Positions 16,425 to 25,061 of a stretch of 64,000 nucleotides of DNA are shown here, in pieces (the first letter of the stretch is position 1; each line of letters opens with the position of its first letter). The notes beneath the pieces were generated by a model. The model saw only the letters and a list, made by a program, of their open reading frames with translations. It searched no databases and had not been told where the DNA came from. The position numbers and the translations under genes are program-made. The DNA is from a virus. The stretch covers positions 1 to 64,000 of the IMG/VR virus record IMGVR_UViG_3300017991_000091; one strand, given 5' to 3'.

Positions 16425-18453
16425 CGAATTTAATTCCTTTATACTGGGCCCATGTTTATGCAGCTTTGTTCATACTATTATACTGATCTGAACAAAGTTC
16501 TTTTACCATTTCCCTGATGTGTGTTGACCCAGCCATCAGGTAATTATCACCCTTATAACCCATCGTGTAGTAGTTGCTTGACTTGAAAGGATTCTGGATA
16601 ACCGTACGTCCATTCAACTCACCAATCTTAATCGGACCAGTAGGCGGAGTCTTATTCAGACCCGGTGCCGGAACAAAATCAGGCTGAAGTTGCTTAATGA
16701 CACGAGCAACATTGTTGCCACAAATGATAAAGTTCGCGATTGCCCTCTTGGTCTTTGCGAAGATGTTGTTACTCAATCTGTTACTTTTTGTGACCTACCT
16801 AAGTAGGCGGATGAGTCATTTCTGCTCATCTCTGCATGTTTCCATACAGCTCGGACTATTTCTTCATCCACTTGGGATGTCTGCCATGGCCAATGGAATC
16901 GCTTCCATCAACTTAGTCTCTACACTATTTATATCTGTTCTATCCATAATGGATTTTCGATATTCTAGTACGGAATTGTCCTCAGCATCATCTGTTAGGA
17001 GTTTCTCCGTTTAAGCAGATTTTCGATATTCATTGCTGAATAAAGAGGCAATATATTTACCTTCTTCGAACCTATCTTTCAACATATGCTTACGCCAAAT
17101 CCATGCCTCGCCATTTGAAAGAGTAGTATCGAACACTGTGGTTCCCGTAGCAGCTCCGCTGCCACTTGCAGCTTCGTCGATTAAATCCAGCCCGACTTGG
17201 TCGACTGTGAATTTACATTCTGTTGCTTGTTAACCTATTATCCAAATCATTTAATAGGCGGATGAGTCATTTCTGCTCATCTCTGCATGTTTCCATGCAG
17301 CTCAGACTATCCCTTCAACTCTATTGAGTTGGCAGCCGTATCTTCCCCAGTCACCTGAGGAAAAGTAGTCGTTACACCATTTTTATTAAAAAGAAAATCC
17401 TCTGTCCAAATTAGGAAAGTCATATTATACTTCTTTTTAATAATCTGGCTCGGTATTGCCTTCAGATTTCTCTGATCAGGTTTTCACCGAATTGAGCTGC
17501 TTACGAGACTAATTTAAGCTAATCTCGTGACCAAGATACTTTACGACCTCTTTTTCGAGATCTACACCGTGAGCTTTCATCATATCCAAAGCCGCCCCAA
17601 CCGAATACCGCGATCTCACTGGGAAGTCAATAGCTTCAAGTGAGCTCTGGGTAATCGAGAAATCGACCTCAGGAACACCATCCCGATTGTTATACGAATC
17701 AACCGGTTTATCGTACTGATAGTCGTACGTAATATAAATGGTCGTTCCACTCGTCAACCCTGAAAACGTCACATTATAAACTCCAGCCGCAGTGACCGTA
17801 CCAGAAGTGACATAGTCTCCAGTAACAGTACCGCTGGCATTAGAAGTACCCAGGGTAGTCCGCGTCGATCCACTAACGGACTCGAACTTAATGTTCTCAA
17901 GATTAATCAGACCAGGAGCGTACTCCAAGGTACCGGACTTAGTTCCGTCACTAGTACCAATAGTCTCATCAACCACTCGAGCGATCGCATACATCCGGCC
18001 GGACTTTGAAGTCGCATGGCCAGTCGTAGCCGACAACATCGTGTCACCCGCAGTAACCGCACCCTTGGTGCTTCCATACTTCACGTCGAAGTAGAAGACC
18101 GCGGCCGTTCTCCGGTCCATCGCCTGCACAATTCCAACCTCGGGTAGCACTAAGGAAGGAAGTAGTGCCGCTATCACAGGCAATTGGACCCCGAGGAAAC
18201 TTACAGCATCCTCAGTCGTGGTCTCTGACAAGGTCGGTTTACTGGAACGCATGGCTGCATCATCAATAGCGTTCCGGAGACACTGAGCAACCACACGCTG
18301 CTCATGCAGAGTCATCTCTCTGCCTTTCTTATCCTGAACGGATTCGCTCACTGCCGAAAGATACCGCTTAATAGTCGGATCACTCAGAAGGGCGTCCCGT
18401 TCCGTCTCGATTTGTTTCATCCGAGACTCAACAATTTGCTTACCAGCTAACAT
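15321..18453 (-). CDS. Major capsid protein, T4 gp23-like, interrupted by three group I introns
   Basis: The gene is four exons: 17522-18453, 17059-17215, 16527-16773 and 15321-15472 (complement, joined in that order), giving 495 residues. Exon 1 starts MLAGKQIVESRMKQ and ends in AHGVDLEKEVVKYLGHE, exon 2 supplies KFTVDQVGLDLIDEA, exon 3 the segment AKTKRAIANFIICG plus YYTMGYKGDNYLMAG, exon 4 MYCPYIPLFATPTL. These line up in order with T4 gp23 blocks (HGIDAEAELSNILSTEI, GEGNFIIAS, FTVGYKGPNE, APYVAL). Lengths 932+157+247+152 keep the frame at every junction. The start has AAGGAG seven bases upstream. It forms the HK97-fold capsid shell and is likely cleaved near its N-terminus by the protease encoded upstream. 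Confidence 0.93.
15473..16526 (-). ncRNA. Group I intron 3 of the capsid gene (with endonuclease frame)
   Basis: The 5' site follows GCTGGGT, which pairs with GCCCAGT about 85 bases into the intron, ending in the diagnostic U-G pair. Core elements in order: P (AATTCGGTGAA), then after the endonuclease frame Q (AATACCGAGCC), R (GTGTAGAGACTA) and S (AAGATATAGTCC, the textbook form). The intron ends in G at 15473. Joining gives GGG TTC ATG TAC, restoring AGFMYCPY. Confidence 0.9.
16774..17058 (-). ncRNA. Group I intron 2 of the capsid gene
   Basis: A 285-nt intron without a protein frame. The 5' exon end GAAGAAGGT pairs with GCCTCTTT inside the intron (one bulged A, terminal U-G). P (AAACGGAGAAACTCC), Q (GACAATTCCGTACTA), R (GTAGAGACTA) and S (AAATAGTCC) are present. 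A P9-side segment of about 50 nt is nearly identical to that of intron 1. It ends in G before AGT AAC, giving EEG-SNNIF. Confidence 0.88.
17216..17521 (-). ncRNA. Group I intron 1 of the capsid gene
   Basis: A 306-nt intron. Exon end ACGAGAT pairs over seven positions with GTCTCGT in the intron, closing with U-G at the splice site. Core elements: P (AATTCGGTGAAAACC), Q (AATACCGAGCC), R (GTAACGACTA), S (GGGATAGTCT), then P9-side hairpins around CTGCATGGAAACATGCAG. It ends in G; joining gives GAG ATT AAA TTC (EIKF). P and Q match intron 3, the P9 side matches intron 2. Confidence 0.9.
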
Positions 18454-18490
18454 AATAAATAATCTCCTTAAATTAATGCCTCTAGATATT

Positions 18491-21400
18491 TTACATCATA
18501 CCGTCGAGTGCATTATCCACATCATCTTTCACCCTTGCCTGTTCAGGATCAATCTGACGATGGTTCCTTATGCGAACTTCCTTGATTCCTTCAGAATGAA
18601 GTGCATTCCGGCGTTGGATATCCTTAGTTTTTTCCAGGATATCCTCCACGTCACCAATGGATTCGCATCCATCGAGAAGTGCTCGAGTATTTTCCCCAAT
18701 ACTCAGACCAATCTCAGCAAGTCTACGATCTATGTATTCACTGAGGACCTTTGATTTTCCTTCAGTGATACCTAGCGCTTTAGACTCTTCAACTATTTCC
18801 TCATATTCCTCCTTTACTATCTTAATACGATTTTGGTTACTTTCAACAATAGCATTTACTTTATTCTTATGTGTTTCTGAAATGGTTAAGATTTGCTCTT
18901 TCCCTTTCTTTTTCTCCTCATCTAACTTAGATTTAGATTCCTCCAAGGATTCTCTCAGACTGTGGGCCTCTTTGGCCTTTTCCTCCAACTTAGTCCGAAG
19001 AGCGGATACCTCATCATAAACCTGGAGGGATTCCTTCATCTTCTTCATAAGCATCTTGAGCCTCAATTTAGAATCCGAACTTTCGTTCTTTTGTGAATCC
19101 AACTCATTGGAAAGTTCCTCAATGGTTTCTAAGGCCTTTTCCTTTTCTGCTCTGGAGATGGCCTCTTGGATTTTAATGTCTTTGGATTCTATCGGTCTTT
19201 CCTCATAACCCCCATCGAACAGGAGCTCTTGTAGGAAATTAATAATCTTTATTGGATCATTTATGCCAACTTTGGTAACCCCAGCGCCAGACCAAGTTCC
19301 TTGAGCTAATACATTTTCCTCATCCTCAATAGTAAAACTCCCATCTTCCTTAAAGCTGGCCACGTAATCATATCCGGAAGAAGAACTAAATCTATAAACA
19401 GTGCCCTCATCCGATTGTTCTTTAATTAATTTACTTTCTTTAGATTCACTATATTGGTGAGATCCAGTTTCTGATAGAATATTAATAAACCCATCCCCAA
19501 CCTGGAATTCATCAATAATTTTAACTCCCCCACCTTTAGTTGTAAGAATTTCTTGTTCATCAGCATAAATGATATAACCGTCGTCATCTTTGGTCAACTC
19601 ATATTTTGCACCAGAAATTGGGTCACTCCAAAGGAATCCATCCTTTGCTTCATTAACAGATTCATTTTTAGGCTCATCCCCTTTCACCTTCTCCACAGCC
19701 GTGTGGAAGTCCTCCCAATACCTCTTATCAGAAGAAGATACTTTTTCACCAGCAAGAATCTTGTCAGTAATATTTGAAATTCTTTTCTTGATGGCCGCCT
19801 TGTCCTTATTCCTCAGATCAGTTTTGAATCCCTCATCAATAGATTCATCTACCTTAGATTCCCATTTCTTCCTATTCAAAGGAATAATCTGATATTCATC
19901 TTCAGAGTACCATTGCATTTCATCCTCATTATCCGATCCAGTAACTTCTACCGCCATTACTCCTTCCTGTTGTTCCTCTTTTTTAGCAACGGTAGCCTCA
20001 GGAACAACTGTAGTATTTCCTTCTTTATCCTTTATCTGAACGATGTCTCCTACATCAAATCCTTCTGTAATTTCAACCTTCTCACCAATCTTTACGAAGT
20101 CCTCATCATCTAAGGATTCCCATGAAATATGTTTCTCAGAAGCGGGTTCACCTGGTTGTGTTACAGTAACTCCAGAAGCGTCTGAATTTTTCACAATCCA
20201 AGTTTCCTCACCTTTCTTCAGAACGTTTCCTTGTGCAACCTTAGAGCTGACTCCTCCTTCAGTAGGAAGAGATTTTTCCTCAATATCAACATCCATATCT
20301 TTCAACTTGGACTCAATATCTACCAACTCCTTTCGCTCATCCTCAGTACATTTTCCAGCTTCTTTTTTGGCCAGGAGTTCTTCCTTACGAGCCACGAGTT
20401 GATCCATTCCTTCCTTCATCTTTTTCTTCTTGGGGTGGGACTTACTACATTTCTCTTCCAGATCCTCTAAAGTTAAACCATCCTCAAGATCCGCTCTATC
20501 CAATTCCATCATCTTACGGAATCTTTGAAGATCTTCAGAATCAGCAAACTTCAAATCATCCTTAGTTATGACAATTCTTCCTTTATGGCTGACCGTCTCC
20601 TTAGTCTCCTTTTTCTCCTCCATCTCAGGCTCAAAATCTCCAACCGGTTCTGCCTCAGGAACATCTATATCCATCTCCTCCTTCGGCCAGACATGAACTT
20701 TTCCAGAGTCTACTTCTATAGTAGCAACCTCTGCACCTTCGATAGCAATGTCTCCTTCTTTTCCTGGGAGTCCAACCAGAACTCTTCCTTCATCAATCTT
20801 AATTATCTTGACCTCCTGATCACCATAAAGGAGTTCTGTTCCTTCTTTGATCTTATCTTCTTTAAGAAGGGATTCGACGGTGGTTTTAGATTCCTTGGAT
20901 TCCTCTGTCTTAGAAATAGACTCAAACAACTGCTTAGCAAAGTCCCTCTCTGCCGATGTAGCACTCTTGTTCTCCATCTCGGCCTGAACCGTAGGTAGTA
21001 CATTCCTTTTAATAGAGGCAGGTAAAACTCCGAACGTGCTCGGGTCCGCAGTAAAATCAGTCGTGCGGTAAACATATGATTCCGGAATCACCCTACTGAA
21101 CTTTCCGGTGTCATCCTCAGACTCTTCCAGGTCTCCCTCTGCCCGAGTGCTAACACCAACACCACACTCAGCCCGGATTAAACTATCCACAATTCTACCC
21201 ATAGGAGTATCCAGAACGTCCATGGTCTGCCAAACATTATTCTCATCCATCCACATCTTATGGATAACATGAGAAGTAAGTTGAAGATCAGATTGAGTCT
21301 CCGTAGGATGTTCCGCCTGACCAAATAGTCTTCGATTCTGAATCATTTCCTGAAGAGTTTCATCGGCAAGGACTTTATCAAAGACCCCTCTCTCATAGAT

Positions 21401-21532
21401 GCGATTGTTTGCATTCCTTTCTCCCAGATTACATATATTGTAAGTAACCCGGCAAAGGACAGCATCCGGAAGGTTTCCCTGATCCTTCTCTTCAATTATT
21501 GGTTTATTCTTCAGATTTTCAATAATATTCAT
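18491..21532 (-). CDS. Prohead protease fused to a long scaffold/core region
   Basis: A 1013-residue protein. Residues 1-215 form a T4-gp21-type maturation protease: NANNRIYERGVFDKVL, then FGQAEHPTE (candidate catalytic histidine) and GVGVSTRAEGDL (candidate serine). The rest is acidic and low in aromatics, with KOW-like small beta segments (TELLYGDQEVKIIKIDEG; KGEETWIVKNSD) and a long coiled coil (about 815-960) like a scaffold/core protein. ESK-type motifs are scattered between segments. Phages of the T4 type usually encode protease and scaffold separately, so this is a fusion. It would self-assemble as the prohead core, then cleave itself and the shell. It lies directly upstream of the capsid gene in transcription order. 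Confidence 0.8.
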   Translation of the reverse strand: MNIIENLKNKPIIEEKDQGNLPDAVLCRVTYNICNLGERNANNRIYERGVFDKVLADETLQEMIQNRRLFGQAEHPTETQSDLQLTSHVIHKMWMDENNVWQTMDVLDTPMGRIVDSLIRAECGVGVSTRAEGDLEESEDDTGKFSRVIPESYVYRTTDFTADPSTFGVLPASIKRNVLPTVQAEMENKSATSAERDFAKQLFESISKTEESKESKTTVESLLKEDKIKEGTELLYGDQEVKIIKIDEGRVLVGLPGKEGDIAIEGAEVATIEVDSGKVHVWPKEEMDIDVPEAEPVGDFEPEMEEKKETKETVSHKGRIVITKDDLKFADSEDLQRFRKMMELDRADLEDGLTLEDLEEKCSKSHPKKKKMKEGMDQLVARKEELLAKKEAGKCTEDERKELVDIESKLKDMDVDIEEKSLPTEGGVSSKVAQGNVLKKGEETWIVKNSDASGVTVTQPGEPASEKHISWESLDDEDFVKIGEKVEITEGFDVGDIVQIKDKEGNTTVVPEATVAKKEEQQEGVMAVEVTGSDNEDEMQWYSEDEYQIIPLNRKKWESKVDESIDEGFKTDLRNKDKAAIKKRISNITDKILAGEKVSSSDKRYWEDFHTAVEKVKGDEPKNESVNEAKDGFLWSDPISGAKYELTKDDDGYIIYADEQEILTTKGGGVKIIDEFQVGDGFINILSETGSHQYSESKESKLIKEQSDEGTVYRFSSSSGYDYVASFKEDGSFTIEDEENVLAQGTWSGAGVTKVGINDPIKIINFLQELLFDGGYEERPIESKDIKIQEAISRAEKEKALETIEELSNELDSQKNESSDSKLRLKMLMKKMKESLQVYDEVSALRTKLEEKAKEAHSLRESLEESKSKLDEEKKKGKEQILTISETHKNKVNAIVESNQNRIKIVKEEYEEIVEESKALGITEGKSKVLSEYIDRRLAEIGLSIGENTRALLDGCESIGDVEDILEKTKDIQRRNALHSEGIKEVRIRNHRQIDPEQARVKDDVDNALDGMM

Positions 21533-21547
21533 ATCTATATCCTCAAC

Positions 21548-23413
21548 TTAGTCTAACATCTCCAACAGAGCTCTGGTTAGATTCATATCTCGGGACTCAT
21601 TCTTTGAAACCTTTGTAACCTTTACGACAGTAATTCCAGGTTTCTTTTCCATTTCTTTCTTGGCGTCAGAATCATCAAAGGCCATCACTCTAGTGGATTT
21701 ATTTTCTCCATCCTCTTCATAGTCTACTTGGAAGACTTTCTTCATAAAACTGACGTCTTCACCTCTTTCATCAGTTTTAGATTCCTTAGGACACTTTTCT
21801 CCTCGTTCCTTCCTTTTACCCACATTACCTTTTTTCTTCCTTTGCAAAGAACGTTTAGCAGGACCAGTTCCAGTTCGAACTCCGGGTTTATTGTATCCTT
21901 CATCCGTTTTGGATTCTTTATCATTATTCTCTTTTTTCTTTTTACCTCTTTTACCTAAAGACCCATACTTAGCTGCTTCTTCTTTGGTTAATTTTGATTC
22001 ATTCCTACCCAGTGCCTCTCTCCCCTTATCAGATAACTCTAAGCCCATTGCCTCACCCAGAAGGGCAGCCTCTCGAGGAGTTTCATACTTACTGGTCATA
22101 TACTTAGCAAAGTTCGGATCTATTGAGGCAAATAGTTCCTGAACCCCTTGGATTGAAAGAGCCTCATTTGTTTTAGACTCATACTCCGTGCCTTTCTTAA
22201 TCGGCTCAGGAGGAAGAGCTGCATTCTCCTCTTCTGGACTGGCTGCTACTAACTGATTATAATCATCTTCCTCCATATTGGAAAGGGCATCTAAGGCCAG
22301 TTCTTTCAAACCTTCCTCAGTTAACTCACCTTCCTCATTTCTCCACATGGAAGCAAATTCAGAATCGAAGCGGAACTCTTTTCCATTGACATCGATCACA
22401 GTATCTGTAGAGCCGTCATCCACTAAGAATACGTTGAAGGAATTGTTCTCGTGGTCCGTAAATTTCATTTCCTTTAGATTCTTTTTGGATTCCCCCACTT
22501 CCTTTTTATCTTCTGCCAAAGATAGCCAGTCATTAACAAGTTCTAATTTGGCTCCACATTCGGGACATTTTAGATTTTCAACTACATCAACTGATTCATT
22601 CTTCTTACTCTCTCTGGGCTCCTCCGGCTCTTCGCCTGGTTCCTCTGGCAACTCCTCCATCTCCTCAGGAGCCGCTTCCTCCTCTTCCCCCCGCTCATCC
22701 TCAATATAAGCAGGGTAGAGGTATTTATCAAAGATACCAAATTCAATATCCGCAATCTTCAATTCGTGGATTCCCACATAAAGGAATTCTGGAATATTCT
22801 CCAAAGGAATAGAACTGGCCCTTGCTGAGAATTTTTCAACGCCTTCCTGATCCACGATCTTAAGATCAGAAACTTCTCCAGCATCATTTTCTTCGGAGAT
22901 AAGATAGTAGTTTATATCCTCTGTATTCCCAATATACTCTTTGGTAATTTCTGGAGCTTCATTTTCCTCAGGTCGTTTTATCTCAGGAACTTCCTCCTCT
23001 TCTGGTTCTTCCTCAGGAGGTTCAACAATATCTTCATCTTCTACTTCATCCTGCTCAGTCAACTTCTCAATTTTCTTATCCTCTGGGTCCTTATAGTCGT
23101 CAGGGACTTTTCCTTCGACCAATCCCTTAAAGTTGATATCTAGAGCAGAAGCGAGCTTTCGGGCAGTTTCCACTGCTTCAGTTTCATCCGTTGAAGATCC
23201 TATATAATCCTTTTGGACATCTGGCTTCTTAGAAGAGAAAAGGGCAATCTCATATTTACCACCAATAAAAAATACTCCTACGGAATCCAGAGGAAAGGTC
23301 TCCACCTTCTCATCCAACTTCCTTCTTTCCTTCTTGACTCGAGAAGTCCTCTTTAGGATCTCATCCCCAGAACTTACCACTTTTAAAGTTGCTCGAAGTA
23401 AATCTTCGTACAT
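21548..23413 (-). CDS. Acidic head-core-like protein with zinc ribbon half and ESKxNE motifs
   Basis: A 621-residue, glutamate-rich protein starting MYEDLLRATLKVV. It has a globular N-terminal section (VGVFFIGGKYEIALFSSKK), a KRPE-type linker, a CPECGAKLEL knuckle (about residue 280) with no obvious second cysteine pair, a lysine-rich DNA-binding-like stretch (SLQRKKKGNVGKRKERGEK, about 515-535) and a C-terminal domain (VFQVDYEEDGENKST). Seven ESK/NES motifs separate the modules. Lying between protease and capsid-associated genes, it may be an internal head protein. No enzyme motif seen. Confidence 0.65.
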   Translation of the reverse strand: MYEDLLRATLKVVSSGDEILKRTSRVKKERRKLDEKVETFPLDSVGVFFIGGKYEIALFSSKKPDVQKDYIGSSTDETEAVETARKLASALDINFKGLVEGKVPDDYKDPEDKKIEKLTEQDEVEDEDIVEPPEEEPEEEEVPEIKRPEENEAPEITKEYIGNTEDINYYLISEENDAGEVSDLKIVDQEGVEKFSARASSIPLENIPEFLYVGIHELKIADIEFGIFDKYLYPAYIEDERGEEEEAAPEEMEELPEEPGEEPEEPRESKKNESVDVVENLKCPECGAKLELVNDWLSLAEDKKEVGESKKNLKEMKFTDHENNSFNVFLVDDGSTDTVIDVNGKEFRFDSEFASMWRNEEGELTEEGLKELALDALSNMEEDDYNQLVAASPEEENAALPPEPIKKGTEYESKTNEALSIQGVQELFASIDPNFAKYMTSKYETPREAALLGEAMGLELSDKGREALGRNESKLTKEEAAKYGSLGKRGKKKKENNDKESKTDEGYNKPGVRTGTGPAKRSLQRKKKGNVGKRKERGEKCPKESKTDERGEDVSFMKKVFQVDYEEDGENKSTRVMAFDDSDAKKEMEKKPGITVVKVTKVSKNESRDMNLTRALLEMLD

Positions 23414-23434
23414 TTCTTTATCCTTCCTTTTGTA

Positions 23435-23764
23435 TTAAAATCCCAAAGCGCCACCAATAGGAGGAGCGTCCCATTGTAATTCTATATCATCTGTATTCTG
23501 AGGAACGCTACCCGCTTGTTTATGTGCAATGAAGTCATATGTACCTGCTGGGACATCCTCTGGAACTATCACAGGATACTGTCCGGTCGTTCCCGTCTCC
23601 GTCATTGAAATAGCGGAATCCTCCCAATTTGGATTCGCAGAAAGTTGCTCGTTTACATTATCCCAAATAAGTCCGGTTCTCTTCTGAACTAATCGATAAT
23701 AATAAGTATTTCCAGTATGTCCTAAGGAATCATATAAGATTCTGTGAGTATAGCTAAGTCCCAT
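23435..23764 (-). CDS. Small beta-sandwich-like virion protein
   Basis: A 109-residue protein with a strand-rich pattern (YYYRLVQKRTGLIWDN; GQYPVIVPEDVPAGTYDFIAH) typical of decoration or fibre-base beta domains. No signal peptide. Immediate neighbours are head-core and small membrane proteins. Exact family unknown. Confidence 0.6.
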   Translation of the reverse strand: MGLSYTHRILYDSLGHTGNTYYYRLVQKRTGLIWDNVNEQLSANPNWEDSAISMTETGTTGQYPVIVPEDVPAGTYDFIAHKQAGSVPQNTDDIELQWDAPPIGGALGF

Positions 23765-23774
23765 TTTGTATCCC

Positions 23775-23978
23775 TTACTTCATGTATGCTAGTATTGAAC
23801 TTGCAACCGCAATAACTGCGGTGAATAAAGATCCTAAAGTCACCGACAACATCACCGAATCATGTCTTCGATGATGCTCTAAGTGGTTTTCATGTCCCTT
23901 CTTAACTTCTCTTAAGATGGTTATGGCTTCAATTAAGAGATCGTGATCACTTCTTTCCTTAGACTCCTGTTCCATCAT
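23775..23978 (-). CDS. Small protein with C-terminal transmembrane helix (XhlA/holin-like candidate)
   Basis: A 67-residue protein with a charged helical N-terminal half (histidine-rich around LEHHRRHD) and one hydrophobic C-terminal helix (VTLGSLFTAVIAVASSILAY). The layout is like XhlA-type lysis helpers and tail-anchored phage proteins. Translation may start at the second of two adjacent ATG codons. A lysis role is a suggestion only. Confidence 0.5.
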   Translation of the reverse strand: MMEQESKERSDHDLLIEAITILREVKKGHENHLEHHRRHDSVMLSVTLGSLFTAVIAVASSILAYMK

Positions 23979-23979
23979 A

Positions 23980-24243
23980 TCACTTTCCTTTCCCGGATTC
24001 CCGAATAATTGACATAAGCTTACTTATGTCCCTTGCGGATGCCTCCCGATTAAATCTTTCGTAGACCAGATACAATTTGATCATATCCATATGATCCATG
24101 AGAACATCTAGAATATCTTCATCCAAACTTTCAGAAATCTTATCAAATAAAATGCCCCCAGAGGGAGCATGTAAAATTTCTGAACAGTCGATAACCTTGG
24201 AGACTAAAAGAGCTAACTTTTTCTTTTCTTTTCTGTTCATCAC
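23980..24243 (-). CDS. Small helical hypothetical protein
   Basis: An 87-residue helical protein (MMNRKEKKKLALLVSKVIDC) with no recognised motif, coupled to the next gene by a one-base overlap. Confidence 0.55.
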   Translation of the reverse strand: MMNRKEKKKLALLVSKVIDCSEILHAPSGGILFDKISESLDEDILDVLMDHMDMIKLYLVYERFNREASARDISKLMSIIRESGKGK

Positions 24244-24545
24244 TAATTATTAATTACAGAAGGTCCCTTTCCCATCGGCGTTGGTAATACAAAATCATCC
24301 TCGAATACGTAATAACTCGTGGAAGTTTTCTTTGCCCCATCCTCGTATAAAATCGCATAATAGCTGCCCAACATAGAAAAGTTGAAATCCAAAAAGTACA
24401 CTCCCTTTCCAACTTCTATGAACTGAAATCCAGAAAACCAAACCAAGGAAGGATCTAAAATATCCATGGTTACTTCAACCTCTTCCTTAAAAGAAGAAGA
24501 TCGATAATATAATCTCTGGATACCCCTTTTATATTTCTCAGCCAT
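24243..24545 (-). CDS. Beta-rich virion-region protein
   Basis: A 100-residue protein with alternating aromatic strands (GIQRLYYRSSSFKEEVEVTM; YFLDFNFSMLGSYYAILYEDG). It resembles one-domain components of tail fibre or decoration complexes, similar in style to the proteins at 23435 and 24564. Not further identifiable. Confidence 0.55.
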   Translation of the reverse strand: MAEKYKRGIQRLYYRSSSFKEEVEVTMDILDPSLVWFSGFQFIEVGKGVYFLDFNFSMLGSYYAILYEDGAKKTSTSYYVFEDDFVLPTPMGKGPSVINN

Positions 24546-24563
24546 AAGATAAATCGAACCAGC

Positions 24564-25058
24564 TTATCCTATCATAGGCGGAGAGGATAAACCATCAATC
24601 TGATCTGATAAAGATTTTAAATCATCACCATCGGTCCCCCGAATATTCTGCTCTGAAATATCGAGTTCTGCTTTTGTTGGAGCATCGTAGTCGGCAAGTG
24701 CTGTATCAACCTCACTATTAACCTCAGAAACTGAAATATCATTTAAATTATCAACTTTGGTCTCAACAGATTGGACATTAGCGCCTATGGACTGAATATT
24801 ATAGTCCCCAACAGAGAAATGCTTAACTACTTCTCCACCTTTATTATCCGAACACAGGATGGACCAATCGCCATTTGCATCCGGAGTAAATGATGCTATC
24901 CAACGATTAGATGCCCCTAACTGGGTCATTGCCCCCGATTGGGCAACATCTTGGGTATCCGTCTCATCAAACACATCCATGTTCACAGATGTAGATCCAT
25001 TAGTCGCTTTAAAAAGCACCTTTATAGATTCATTGATTTTGTAATTTCTTCTACTCAT
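24564..25058 (-). CDS. Ig-like/fibre-associated protein with coiled-coil tail
   Basis: A 164-residue protein: an N-terminal beta domain of about 80 residues (VLFKATNGSTSVNMDVFDET; ASFTPDANGDWSIL) similar in style to Ig-like virion domains, then a helical stretch (VQSVETKVDNLNDISVSEVN) that could trimerise. Likely exposed on the particle; no family name can be given. Confidence 0.55.
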   Translation of the reverse strand: MSRRNYKINESIKVLFKATNGSTSVNMDVFDETDTQDVAQSGAMTQLGASNRWIASFTPDANGDWSILCSDNKGGEVVKHFSVGDYNIQSIGANVQSVETKVDNLNDISVSEVNSEVDTALADYDAPTKAELDISEQNIRGTDGDDLKSLSDQIDGLSSPPMIG

Positions 25059-25061
25059 CTT

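Noticed and set aside
16926-16933. TATAAATA (minus strand) as a late promoter
   Set aside because: It lies inside group I intron 2 between Q and R, so is probably part of the ribozyme, not a promoter.
15321-18453. Capsid interruptions explained as inteins
   Set aside because: The two short inserts contain stops in the capsid frame and have no intein splicing motifs, whereas group I intron core elements and P1 pairings are clear.
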